In this document: piece by piece, positions 41,610 to 52,704 of the stretch
How positions within the stretch are numbered: position 1 is the stretch's first letter
How the letters are laid out: every line of letters starts with the position of its first letter
Source: Chiua virens
Taxonomy: Eukaryota; Basidiomycota; Agaricomycetes; Boletales; Boletaceae
Length of the DNA stretch: 64,000 nucleotides
Direction of reading: 5' to 3'
Assembly: GCA_019787685.1 (NCBI GenBank)
Contig: JAHNUO010000032.1
Span: 62,001 to 126,000, forward strand
The notes under the pieces: generated by a model
Seen by the model: only the letters and a program-made list of their open reading frames with translations
Told to the model about the DNA's origin: nothing
Databases searched by the model: none
Made by a program: the position numbers and the translations under genes

Positions 41610-42650
41610 TCACCTCCTCAGTCGTGGGAAACAGTGTCTTGTCAATGTCCTTGGGCTCGTCACCAGGCCCGGACTTGTCAGCAAGTCAAATCGGAGTGAT
41701 TCGGGCCCAGCCTGTCCCTGAATCTCAGCCAACTTCTCCTCCAAGTCGTCTGTGCTCACAGATTGGCCGTTTTCGTCAATCCACTCAGTTGCCTTCGTGA
41801 TGATAGAAAGTAAGGTCTTCTTGTCATCGTCATCCAACCTGCCACCGAGCCGAGTCCGGTCAGCTGGTTGCGATTTGATGCTGAAGACAAACGAAGACAA
41901 CTGGTTGAGAGTTTCGATCCGCCTCGTCTTCCGATGCGGGTTCCTCAGCCTCCTGAACCATCCGCTCAATGTCTTCCTTGGAAAGACGTCCCCTCTCGTT
42001 CGTGATAGTGATCGACTTGGATTTACCACTGGGGGTCACATGTCAACCCCGATCATCCATCTTTCGACTGAGTAGTGGGGATCACTTACATTCCCTTCTC
42101 GGCGGCAGCACCCACTTTCATGATGCTGTTGGCATCAATCTCGAATGCAACCTCAATCTGAGGGATACTGCGGGAGAGTGACACATTGAAAGTACCACAA
42201 CGAGATCATAGGCAATGATCTGAGATTCACTGCCTTTCTCGTTGAGACCGTAGGCAGGTTCGACGTTATGGGTAGTACTAACCTTCTCACCGAGGTATGC
42301 CTCTGCGGTCTCCTTCACCTTCGTCAGAACCATGGTGCTGATTTCCTCAGTGGTCTGTAGAAGATACGGTAAGCTTCCTGCAACCAATGATCAGCGTAGA
42401 ACAACCTCGCAAATTCATGCGTCGTCTTGCCCTTGTAGCTGATTTGAATGGCAGGTTTCCTGCCTTTGTTGACGACATCCAAAGGCAAGTGCTTGAAAGC
42501 ACTCTCGGTGGGGTCTCTGATCCTTGATAAATTTTTAGTGAAGGTAGGAAACAAACGAAGCAAGAAAACATACCGTAGTGAGTCCTTCGTCCTGGTGGAG
42601 GTGCGTTCCGAAGGTGTGCGGCCTCTGGAGTGGAGCAGAGCGCGCTGCAT
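41610..42650 (-). pseudogene. Hsp70 (BiP/Kar2-like) gene fragment captured by the element, copy 1
   Basis: Reading right to left: ESAFKHLPLDVVNKGRKPAI and QISYKGKTTHEF (nucleotide-binding domain), then TEEISTMVLTKVKETAEAYL, SESQIIAYDL and GGTFNVSL in a shifted frame. The sequence then jumps directly to IPQIEVAFEIDANSIMKVGA (substrate-binding domain), [13 protein letters not shown], and GGRLDDDDKKTLL...ATEWIDENG..STDDLEEKLAEIQG (lid). A part of roughly 260 codons of the ATPase and linker region is missing. The order and the GDEPKDID-like end in another frame fit the ER Hsp70 of fungi. Frame breaks and the deletion mean it cannot make a working chaperone. It lies 152 bp upstream of the nuclease start. 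Confidence 0.75.
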
Positions 42651-44145
42651 GCTTACCTAACCGTGTCCTAATTAGGCAACCATTCAAGATGACGGTCGGT
42701 CGCAGCAGTGACGAGGACACTGGCAACAACGGGAGTTCAGAGTGGGCAAGAAAAATAAGAAAAACGTACAAACATATGGTCCATGTATAGATTGAACTCG
42801 CGGGAATGAAAAGAAGGCAGTTTTCGCGAGGTGCTGTTGCCGTGATGGTGAGATGGGGAGGAAAGGTGTAAAGTGAGATAAGTGGCGATTTGGCAGAGTA
42901 AAGTGAGATAAGTGTAGCATCCCGAAAAATTTACAAGCTGTACATAAAAAAATTGTAAAAATTGTAAAAAAAATTCGTCGTTGCTTGTTTATCACGCTTC
43001 AACTCTGCTCAAGCGTCACCTGGACGTGTTTCTCACAGCCTTTCTGACCAGGCCGCTCCCTAGGACACACTCCCAGCCACAGAGCGTTTCACGCGCAAGC
43101 TCAGCTGGACGGGTTGACGCAAGTCTTGACCTGGGGCAACTCAGGTGAGTCGGTTCTCGAGTACTCACAATTTTCTGGACAATACTCATCCGTGTTGAAA
43201 TGATTTACCTCCCAGCGGCCGTCCACCGTGTTCGTTCCTGCAAAAACGAGCATGCAAGGCACCCAGAGCACGGACATAGCGACCAAACCAAGTGCATGCG
43301 TTCTCTCTCAGTCCACAGCCTCACCCAGCCGGATATGTTCAAGTCGAAGGATCTACGACGGCGATCCGATGGTCGCGCTGACCATTGAGCCCCCAAGAGT
43401 CAAGACGCGCGCAACACACTCAGTACAACTCTCCCAAGCCCGAGGTCACCCACAACACAATTCCACTGCGTCGACCATCAAGCCCAGAGCCTTCCAGATG
43501 CGTTCGACGCGCCCAGCACGAACGGCAAGCTTCATCGTGACCGGCACGTCCTCGCCCATGACACTAGCATCAGTCATTCCCATCGCATCTTTACATGCGG
43601 TTGGGTGTCGCGCGTATGGTATGTGAGCCTGTTACATGTATCGTGGACCACTCATGCTTTCTTTTTTAAAATTTGGCCAAGAGAAAGACCAGCATCGACG
43701 GATCGAGGTCTTCGAGAGACTTCAAGAACACACCCAACCGGACATCTTCGAGCTAGCCCAGCCCCCTCCCGTCAGCGTGCTCAGCACGACGGCGAGATTT
43801 CACTGGTGCGTCTTGGTGCGTCTTCACCCGCGCGCCATCGTTGATTCCGGGTCATCATTCCGATCATCATTCAGCCTACTACTGTACTAGTACCAAGACC
43901 TGCGCAAATCGAGGCCTTCGGGAGGGCTTCAAGAGCCAGAAGCTGACCGGACGACGACTCGCCTTAAACGCTGCACGATGCGACCGCGTCGACCGTCGCG
44001 AATCCCCTCCTCCCTCCCCCCAGGATGCGCTCGACGCGCTCTGTCGTTGCCGTCCCGAGACGCTGAGTCAGCACGGCCGACGCCGAGACGCGATCCGGGG
44101 TTCCCCGACAGGGATTCTTTTTACCCGTTTACAAGCTGTGCCACC
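42651..44145. other. Right-end region of the element, no gene recognised (copy 1)
   Basis: About 1.5 kb. Contents seen: the direct repeat GTAAAGTGAGATAAGTG at 42868-42884 and 42898-42914 (30-bp period, each with an AGATAAG GATA-type core); TTTACAAGCTGT at about 42930 and again at about 44129; a partial copy of the inverted-repeat core, TTTACATGCGGT, at 43590-43601; and several short overlapping frames without a domain. Possibly the promoter of the minus-strand genes plus subterminal recombinase-binding sites. Confidence 0.45.
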
Positions 44146-44165
44146 GCACCGCATGTAAATTTCTC
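44146..44165 (-). repeat. Right 20-bp inverted repeat, copy 1
   Basis: Exact complement of 36127-36146. Confidence 0.9.
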
Positions 44166-44176
44166 CGATTAAACTG

Positions 44177-44180
44177 ACTT
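44177..44180. repeat. ACTT between the two element copies
   Basis: A single ACTT separates the last base of copy 1 (G44176) from the first base of copy 2 (A44181). Confidence 0.85.
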
Positions 44181-44672
44181 ATCTCGAGAAATTTACATGC
44201 GGTGCAGGCCCGGAAGAGCAGCCCGCTCCCACGGGTCAGCACGCGAGTTCGGATTCCCCCTCTCCTTCCGTTTGCGGTCGAGGTCCGCACAGCCACGACG
44301 CCGCTCGTGCGAGAGAGATACTAATAGTATGCACACCGTCGTCGCGACGGACGACGACGGCATCGACGACGATCGACGACAAATCAGACAGACAGGCAGG
44401 ACGTGCGAGCGCGCTGCAAGAGAGAGAGAGAGAGGTCCGAGTCCAAGTCCGATCCGGAATGGAACTTGAAGGACAATGAACTTGAATACAGCCGACTCGG
44501 ATGGACGACGAATACGAATATACAGTGTGGTTCGACTTCGACTACGAGACGACGACGGGACGGCACATGCGGTATATGAATCGACGAGCACTACGGACTG
44601 GTACGGTATGGGTACGTTGCACGGCTCGGACGAAGGAGCCCGGACTCCGGACTTCAAGTTCGTCCTGATTCC

Positions 44673-47365
44673 TCAGCTCGAAGACTGGATGCCCGGCCAG
44701 GACCGCATCTCGCGCTCTCCACGCGCTCGGCGGGCGGTGTTGATTGCACGAAGGAGTGCGCTATGACCCTGCTCGGCTTCGGGGTATGCGGCAAGGAATC
44801 GAGCATCGTCGGAATGGAATCTGTGGCGCCGGCGAGAATGCACGAACGGACGTGTGTGAGACATCCGGCGAGACAGAAAGAACACACCGACCTTTCGATG
44901 AATTCAAGCGCGATCACGGCGCGCTGTTGGTATTTGGGTGCGAAGACCCGATTGCAGCCCCGGGTCCAATCTGGGGGCCAGTCCTTGAGTGGGGTGTGGA
45001 GGCCGAGCACGGGGTCACCTTTGATCCAGTGCTTGACGATGTCTCGCCAGGACTCGCCCTTGGGACGACGGCCCCCGTTAGGACTGCGGGCAGGGATGTC
45101 GGGGATGACAAGGCCGGGTGTCGGAAGTGAGTCGCGGGCAGCCCGAGTGGTGCTGCGTGACAGCCTGGGCTCAGACAGGCTTGTTGAACCCAGGACAGGG
45201 CGACGACGGCTGCGCTTGGGCCCCAGTGGGCTGCCAGTGATGCTGCTCGTGTCTGGCGAGTTGGGACATGCGTTTGAGTTGGTATGGTTGTCAGCTCGCC
45301 GGATGCTGCCGTTGGTGCCAGTTGGTGCTGCCGCACGAGCGGGGAGCTTGATCGTGAGCCTCAGACTCCCACTCGACTTCAAGTTGGACCGTTCGGACAT
45401 GCTGGCAAGGGCGTGTGGAACCGTGTTCTGAGTCGTGCCCACTGGCAGTGGAGCATTGTTTGTGACAACGTCAGCCAGCTCACGGACGGTGCTGTGGACA
45501 TGGACCATCCGCGTCCTCAGGTCCGAAACGCTGGCGTCGAACGAGTCCATCATTGCCCGCACATCCTCCACCGAGACTGGTTGGACGAGGACGGCCTCAC
45601 CCATGAGGGACTCGTCCGCTTTGCGCTGAACAGGTGCAAGGGCATCGCTGTGATCAGTCTCGTAAGTGTGAAGCTCATCGAGGAGGTATCGTATGAGAGT
45701 GTCCCGCTATCAGCATGAAGCGTGTCAGCAAACGGCGTGGTACTACCAACGAGGAGATAAGGTGACTCAGACGGTCGGTCTGCTTACATGTTCGTTTTCA
45801 GCCCAGCCACCCCACCAACGCACCATGGCCAAGGTCCAGCGTTCTCCGAGTGGTGCAAACATGAAACGGTATTGGGCTCCACCTCGCCGAAAGCAGTGAG
45901 TGGAGAAGGATCCGCGAATACCAGCACCAGTGGTCGCCTCGTTGATCCACTTTTGAACTGCATCGTGGGAGAGTGGCTCGTGGGGCTGTACGACACCGTT
46001 TGCGCCCATCGAAGGAAATATGCAGTCATCTGCTTCCAGCTCACGCCCGTAGTGATAGATCTCCAGCCATTTCATCCAGACGGACAGCCAAAAAAAGCAG
46101 TCTGCGGCAGGCAGCTGAGACTGAGGATACAGCCGGTAGTGGTTCCCTAGTGGCACCAATGTGGTCAGCATCAATCCCGATGCCAGCGTGGCTCAGATCA
46201 GTGCTAGTACTGGCACGCACCCCTCAGATCGGACTCGCCCTTGTCGACTCTGTGCTGCCAGCCCTTCCGATTTGTGAGACGGAGCTCGAAATAGACCGTG
46301 AGATCGCTCTGGGTGAGCTTTCCTTTGAGAATCGTCTTCCTCACGACATTGCTGACCGCAGCACAATCAGAGATGGTGATGTGCTTTCGTTGCACTTTCA
46401 CGAGTTCAAAACACCTGCCAGTGGGTTTGTGGGAATTTCGTCAAGCTCTGACATCCAGGCAGGGGACTCGAACTTACCTTGTCCACAGCGTCCATGCCAT
46501 CGCGTCGAACGTGATCTGTTCGAGGTGTCGAGTGATAAACTCGCGTTCCTTCAAGGTGAGCTCCAGGGCGGGTGCAGCACAGTCAGCTGACATGTCATCA
46601 AACCCGCGTTCCAGGGCAGAGAGTGCCGTTTCCAGGGATGGACAGGTTTCAAAGGACCACGAGAGCATCCTTTCCATGTAGGCTCTCGTCATTGGGAGTG
46701 AGTGGGTTCTATCGCCATCCTCCGAGCTCGCCTTGTGCTTCAGTGACATTGTGACGTCCTGGACCTCTGCGGACTCTGCAGGATTGCCAACCCACTGCTG
46801 ACTGACTGGGTCCAGCTGCCACTTGTTGCGATATCGACCGCTGTCGCTGCAGTGACAACTTGTCCGTCAGTACGGCAGCACATCGCGTCGTTGGTACATA
46901 CACTTTGTCCCACAGGTCCTTGAATGCAGCCCTGATTCCCTCCACGGAATTCTTCCCAAGGTTCTGGTGAAATCCTTTGTACGTCAAGAACAAGGAGAGT
47001 GCCTTGTCGGAGAACTGGTTTGGCACACGGTCAAAAGCGTGGGCGAACGCAGGGTCAGCATAAGGATCGTCCTCGCCGAGAATGTGGTTGGCCCCTGACC
47101 ACAACTGCTCGCAGGTGCTGGGCCTCTCGTCATGGTCCTTGAAGAACTCGGCAAGCCATTCACGACCACGCTTTACGTGGCCGGCATAAGATCTCCGTGT
47201 GCTTGCAGCCTTGAGATGTGTCTCTTTCCCGGCCTCCTTCAGCTGTTCGATGGATCTCAGACTCTGTACAGGCGAGTGCGACACCAGTAGTGCTTTCTTG
47301 CGCTGCTTCTGTGGTGACCCAAGGGCCTGTGGGGCTTTTTTCAGTGAATCCCGGGCCCGACCCAT
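44673..47365 (-). CDS. Tyrosine recombinase-like protein, copy 2
   Basis: Same sequence as the copy-1 gene in every open frame compared, including HCFRRGGAQYRFMFAP, the WWGGWAENE block and the C-terminal FLAAYPEAEQGHSALLRAIN exon. Start ATG 47365, stop at 44673. See copy 1 for domains and doubts. Confidence 0.75.
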
Positions 47366-47523
47366 GGATGAAGATGGGGGTATGTTGTGACAGGACAAAG
47401 CCACTGTAGATTTGTCAAAAAACAATTTCGTGGAACTAGTATGTATTTCCGAGTCACCAGATGCCGTCAGGTCATATATCGTACATACAATGTGACACAG
47501 ATACTACAATGTGCACTGCAAAG

Positions 47524-49515
47524 TCAACCAACAATCTCAACCTCCGAGTCTGAGTCAAGGTTCCCTTCCACCGAGTCCAAGTCTGACTCTCCTGTAAGAT
47601 CAATCACGGGTCTGCATTGCTGTGAGCTGTGCGATGTGCTCGTGCCAATGTGTGTAAAACCAGCGTGCAGGAACGCACGCACTTCCACCCGCTGACGAGC
47701 CTCTGTGCTTGTGTTGGATGAGGATGGCCTCTGCAAAACGAAGACATTGTCAGGCGAGAAACGAAGTCATGAACGACCTTCAAGGTGCTTACCTCCATGC
47801 TGTGATCAGCAAATGCAGCTGTCTCTGTCGGAAATGCATGCTCAACTACACAAGCAGGGATGGTGATGAACGCGGGCTCGTCAACCAGTTGGTGCCTGCT
47901 CTGCATGGGCAGAGATGGCAATGCCACACGGGCAGCATCAGCAAGCTGCCTTGTGTGAAGACGAACCTGGAAGACAGCAAGTCTTGAGCCAATCGTCTCA
48001 ATGACGCGACGGTCCACAAGTTTGAGCACCGGCTTGAATGTCGCTGTGTCATGGGGTTGCTTCGCCAGCTGAGACAGCTCGACTTTAGGATACAACACTT
48101 TTTTTAAAGTCGACAGTCATGCCTACCTTGCATAGCATGCGTAGCTCCATGCCTTCCCACACCGTGGCACGCATCTTCTCAATGACCATCTTGCCATCCC
48201 ACCCGAACTTGCATGCACAGAATGACGCCAGTGTGCCAAGAGCAGGTTGACAAGAAAGAATGTGGTGCGGGAAATTAGTTGTGCCAGTTACTACATGGCG
48301 GCTGCCCATGCCAGCAGAGAATGTCGTTATTGGATGAGCATACTGCCGCAGAGTGTCACGGCTTGGAAACAAGGCCGGAATCGAGTTCGCAAGCATGGCA
48401 TGCTTGCATCCAACAAACCCTTCAGGGTCCGTCACCAAGACCTGTCGAAGGTCATCTTTCCAACTGTGGAGAAAGTCGGCAAAATCTGCCTTCCCCTTTG
48501 TTGTATGAGCGTCAAGTAGAGCCTCCCCAAGCTTGTACTGGGAGACGCCATGAGCCGTTCTGATGCCACAGTGTGGGATTCCATCCTATACGGTCACATA
48601 AGTCAAATATATATACTGTGGACGGTCGAAATTACTCACGTTGTAGTCACCACCACTCAGGAGAGCGATCAGGACAAGGTCGCTGTGGGTCAAGCCTGTG
48701 GCGTTCATAATGGCATGGTCTGTGTAGACCTCTACTCGGTCAAAATGGCCTGGTTGTTCTGGGCTTTCGACGAGAGAAACAGGTAAGAAAACAAGATGGA
48801 TGGCCTGACTGGGGGGGAAGGGCCCAGGACTCTGAGAGTTGGATGCACTTACCAGCGGATGACACACGTAGCACCGAAGACCAGCGCATCGTTGTCAGTC
48901 GTCAGAACTGCATCAATGAGTCCATTTTGAGAGAGTGCCGCAAGCTCGGCTTCAGCTTCACCAGGTCCCTGCATATTGTTAGTTTGCACCATTTCAATGA
49001 TGTTCGTGCGCCAACCACACACCTCATACCATGCAAATCCAAAGATGGTCAGCATCTCTTGGAACGCAGAGGCAAGCCAGTGGTGTGTCCTCTGGACTCG
49101 CTTTCGCCGCTTCACGCGCGGCCGTGCAGGGCCATCAAAGACAAAGACCGCATGTAAGGGGATGCTGAGAAACGCCCCAAGCCGGTAAAACAGCGCTCGC
49201 AACTCGGGGTTTGCTCCAGCGCCAGCATGATTGTACCGAAAAACAGGACACACTGAGTGCATCCATACACTGGTTGCATGGTATGAGCAATGCGTCGTGA
49301 GCAGGGCTTGCTCGTACCTTGCATCCACCCCGACAGTGAGCAGCCCTGGACTGTCGCCAGAGCCACCATTTGGCCGAAAGCCTTCATTTGCTGCAAACTC
49401 CGTGAGAGAGCGTTCATCCATTGCACACGATAGAATCTGTTTTCCGTCCTTGAACCCAGGACCACGACAAAGGGAGAAAATGTAAACTCACCGGCCAGAG
49501 CCCTTTCACGCCCAT
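47524..49515 (-). CDS. XPG/GEN1-family nuclease, copy 2
   Basis: Identical in translation to copy 1. ATG 49515 (MGVKGLWP), GPGEAEAELA and ALLSGGDY motifs present, SUMO-interacting-like tail at the 3' end, stop at 47524. Since both copies are intact, neither shows decay after duplication. Confidence 0.8.
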
Positions 49516-49666
49516 GTTGTACGAGGTTGAGTGCAGTTAGGGGGCCCCTGAGAATGACGTCCGTCAAGATGCCTATTTGAAAATGAAAGAACGGGGAGAA
49601 CACTGACCGTCAAGGATGGGCCTTGTCATGGCCACACATCGACATTCTTCTCGTCAACCCACCCGC

Positions 49667-50707
49667 TCACCTCCTCAGTCGTGGGAAACAGTGTCTTGTC
49701 AATGTCCTTGGGCTCGTCACCAGGCCCGGACTTGTCAGCAAGTCAAATCGGAGTGATTCGGGCCCAGCCTGTCCCTGAATCTCAGCCAACTTCTCCTCCA
49801 AGTCGTCTGTGCTCACAGATTGGCCGTTTTCGTCAATCCACTCAGTTGCCTTCGTGATGATAGAAAGTAAGGTCTTCTTGTCATCGTCATCCAACCTGCC
49901 ACCGAGCCGAGTCCGGTCAGCTGGTTGCGATTTGATGCTGAAGACAAACGAAGACAACTGGTTGAGAGTTTCGATCCGCCTCGTCTTCCGATGCGGGTTC
50001 CTCAGCCTCCTGAACCATCCGCTCAATGTCTTCCTTGGAAAGACGTCCCCTCTCGTTCGTGATAGTGATCGACTTGGATTTACCACTGGGGGTCACATGT
50101 CAACCCCGATCATCCATCTTTCGACTGAGTAGTGGGGATCACTTACATTCCCTTCTCGGCGGCAGCACCCACTTTCATGATGCTGTTGGCATCAATCTCG
50201 AATGCAACCTCAATCTGAGGGATACTGCGGGAGAGTGACACATTGAAAGTACCACAACGAGATCATAGGCAATGATCTGAGATTCACTGCCTTTCTCGTT
50301 GAGACCGTAGGCAGGTTCGACGTTATGGGTAGTACTAACCTTCTCACCGAGGTATGCCTCTGCGGTCTCCTTCACCTTCGTCAGAACCATGGTGCTGATT
50401 TCCTCAGTGGTCTGTAGAAGATACGGTAAGCTTCCTGCAACCAATGATCAGCGTAGAACAACCTCGCAAATTCATGCGTCGTCTTGCCCTTGTAGCTGAT
50501 TTGAATGGCAGGTTTCCTGCCTTTGTTGACGACATCCAAAGGCAAGTGCTTGAAAGCACTCTCGGTGGGGTCTCTGATCCTTGATAAATTTTTAGTGAAG
50601 GTAGGAAACAAACGAAGCAAGAAAACATACCGTAGTGAGTCCTTCGTCCTGGTGGAGGTGCGTTCCGAAGGTGTGCGGCCTCTGGAGTGGAGCAGAGCGC
50701 GCTGCAT
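49667..50707 (-). pseudogene. Hsp70 (BiP/Kar2-like) fragment, copy 2
   Basis: Same fragments, same internal deletion and same frame breaks as copy 1. The capture and decay therefore predate the tandem duplication. Confidence 0.75.
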
Positions 50708-52202
50708 GCTTACCTAACCGTGTCCTAATTAGGCAACCATTCAAGATGACGGTCGGTCGCAGCAGTGACGAGGACACTGGCAACAACGGGAGTTCAGAGT
50801 GGGCAAGAAAAATAAGAAAAACGTACAAACATATGGTCCATGTATAGATTGAACTCGCGGGAATGAAAAGAAGGCAGTTTTCGCGAGGTGCTGTTGCCGT
50901 GATGGTGAGATGGGGAGGAAAGGTGTAAAGTGAGATAAGTGGCGATTTGGCAGAGTAAAGTGAGATAAGTGTAGCATCCCGAAAAATTTACAAGCTGTAC
51001 ATAAAAAAATTGTAAAAATTGTAAAAAAAATTCGTCGTTGCTTGTTTATCACGCTTCAACTCTGCTCAAGCGTCACCTGGACGTGTTTCTCACAGCCTTT
51101 CTGACCAGGCCGCTCCCTAGGACACACTCCCAGCCACAGAGCGTTTCACGCGCAAGCTCAGCTGGACGGGTTGACGCAAGTCTTGACCTGGGGCAACTCA
51201 GGTGAGTCGGTTCTCGAGTACTCACAATTTTCTGGACAATACTCATCCGTGTTGAAATGATTTACCTCCCAGCGGCCGTCCACCGTGTTCGTTCCTGCAA
51301 AAACGAGCATGCAAGGCACCCAGAGCACGGACATAGCGACCAAACCAAGTGCATGCGTTCTCTCTCAGTCCACAGCCTCACCCAGCCGGATATGTTCAAG
51401 TCGAAGGATCTACGACGGCGATCCGATGGTCGCGCTGACCATTGAGCCCCCAAGAGTCAAGACGCGCGCAACACACTCAGTACAACTCTCCCAAGCCCGA
51501 GGTCACCCACAACACAATTCCACTGCGTCGACCATCAAGCCCAGAGCCTTCCAGATGCGTTCGACGCGCCCAGCACGAACGGCAAGCTTCATCGTGACCG
51601 GCACGTCCTCGCCCATGACACTAGCATCAGTCATTCCCATCGCATCTTTACATGCGGTTGGGTGTCGCGCGTATGGTATGTGAGCCTGTTACATGTATCG
51701 TGGACCACTCATGCTTTCTTTTTTAAAATTTGGCCAAGAGAAAGACCAGCATCGACGGATCGAGGTCTTCGAGAGACTTCAAGAACACACCCAACCGGAC
51801 ATCTTCGAGCTAGCCCAGCCCCCTCCCGTCAGCGTGCTCAGCACGACGGCGAGATTTCACTGGTGCGTCTTGGTGCGTCTTCACCCGCGCGCCATCGTTG
51901 ATTCCGGGTCATCATTCCGATCATCATTCAGCCTACTACTGTACTAGTACCAAGACCTGCGCAAATCGAGGCCTTCGGGAGGGCTTCAAGAGCCAGAAGC
52001 TGACCGGACGACGACTCGCCTTAAACGCTGCACGATGCGACCGCGTCGACCGTCGCGAATCCCCTCCTCCCTCCCCCCAGGATGCGCTCGACGCGCTCTG
52101 TCGTTGCCGTCCCGAGACGCTGAGTCAGCACGGCCGACGCCGAGACGCGATCCGGGGTTCCCCGACAGGGATTCTTTTTACCCGTTTACAAGCTGTGCCA
52201 CC
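50708..52202. other. Right-end region of the element, no gene recognised (copy 2)
   Basis: Same content as 42651-44145: the GTAAAGTGAGATAAGTG pair at 50925-50941 and 50955-50971, and the internal TTTACATGCGGT at about 51647-51658. Confidence 0.45.
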
Positions 52203-52233
52203 GCACCGCATGTAAATTTCTCCGATTAAACTG

Positions 52234-52237
52234 ACTT
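52234..52237. repeat. ACTT direct repeat, right boundary of the array
   Basis: ACTT following the last base of copy 2 (G52233), before TACAACCGAACAACG of the flank. Confidence 0.85.
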
Positions 52238-52704
52238 TACAACCGAACAACGTTCTGTCTGCACATACTATGTATGCTTGGATCTCGCTCTTAGCGATTG
52301 ATCAATTGATCGGTAAGCAATTACATTATTATAACAAGAGAGGAACTAGTAGCTCGAACGCAGGTTGACGGATTTGCTTCTCTTCCCAGTTCGACAAACC
52401 TGCCCGAGAGGCAGTCATATCGGTACTCGCACGCGTCAAAGTGGCAGGGGTCTATGAGAACGTGCAGATCGTCTTCCTATGTTCTCTTGGACCCGAGTAA
52501 GAAAGCTTGAATAATCCGCATCGAAATTTCGATTTATAAACTTGCCGCTGTAGGTTTTTGGATGCCCCGAGTAACCGGAACCCTCCTCTATCAGTGAGTT
52601 TATTCGTCACAGTTGTTAGATTCTTATGTAGTACTTATCGAACTCAGGGAGAGATTGCTACTCAAGTACTCAACGCTCGACTTTACTCATCGCAAACGTA
52701 CAAC
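52238..52704. other. Flank with possible upstream exons of gene D
   Basis: Between TCCCAG (about 52389) and GTAAG (about 52498) a plus-strand frame reads FDKPAREAVISVLARVKVAG and VYENVQIVFLCSLGPE. After a short intron it continues FLDAPSNRNPPLS (about 52555-52592) and EIATQVLNARLYSSQTYN directly before the start of gene D in the same frame. This could be 5' exons of a longer gene D, or the remains of another gene whose 5' part was displaced by the 8-kb array. Confidence 0.35.

Larger units (their letters stand above)
36122..44176 (-). mobile_element. 8.05-kb tyrosine recombinase/XPG nuclease element, copy 1
   Basis: 8,055 bp. A 20-bp inverted repeat lies near each end: GAGAAATTTACATGCGGTGC at 36127-36146 and its exact complement at 44146-44165, 5 bp and 11 bp in from the ends. 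The minus strand codes, in order from right to left, a Hsp70-like pseudogene (about 42650-41610), an XPG/GEN1-like nuclease (41458-39467) and a tyrosine recombinase-like protein (39306-36614). The 1.5 kb right of the Hsp70 fragment has no recognised gene. The ORF translations of both copies are the same, and the only length difference found is one AT dinucleotide at about 39414-39422. Confidence 0.85.
44181..52233 (-). mobile_element. 8.05-kb tyrosine recombinase/XPG nuclease element, copy 2 (direct tandem repeat)
   Basis: 8,053 bp, same orientation as copy 1. Offset is 8059 left of the AT indel and 8057 right of it. Inverted repeats at 44186-44205 and 52203-52222. Same genes as copy 1. Near-identity over 8 kb implies very recent duplication or simultaneous insertion. 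Confidence 0.85.

Noticed and set aside
41610..42650. Functional Hsp70 gene in the element
   Set aside because: Large internal deletion and several frame breaks make a full chaperone impossible.
43228..44172. Several plus-strand frames of 60-130 codons near the right end of the element
   Set aside because: Overlapping in different frames, Ser/Arg/Thr-rich, no motif. Treated as non-coding.
44763..45431. Same 222-codon plus-strand frame in copy 2
   Set aside because: Shadow of the copy-2 recombinase gene, as in copy 1.
36122..52233. Starship-type element of fungi
   Set aside because: Starships carry a DUF3435 captain at one end, are mostly much larger and are known from Pezizomycotina. The recombinase here is Crypton-like, with short inverted repeats at both ends.
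36122..52233. KDZ or CACTA-type DNA transposon
   Set aside because: No DDE transposase found, ends do not begin CACTA, and a recombinase with an HxxR box is present instead.
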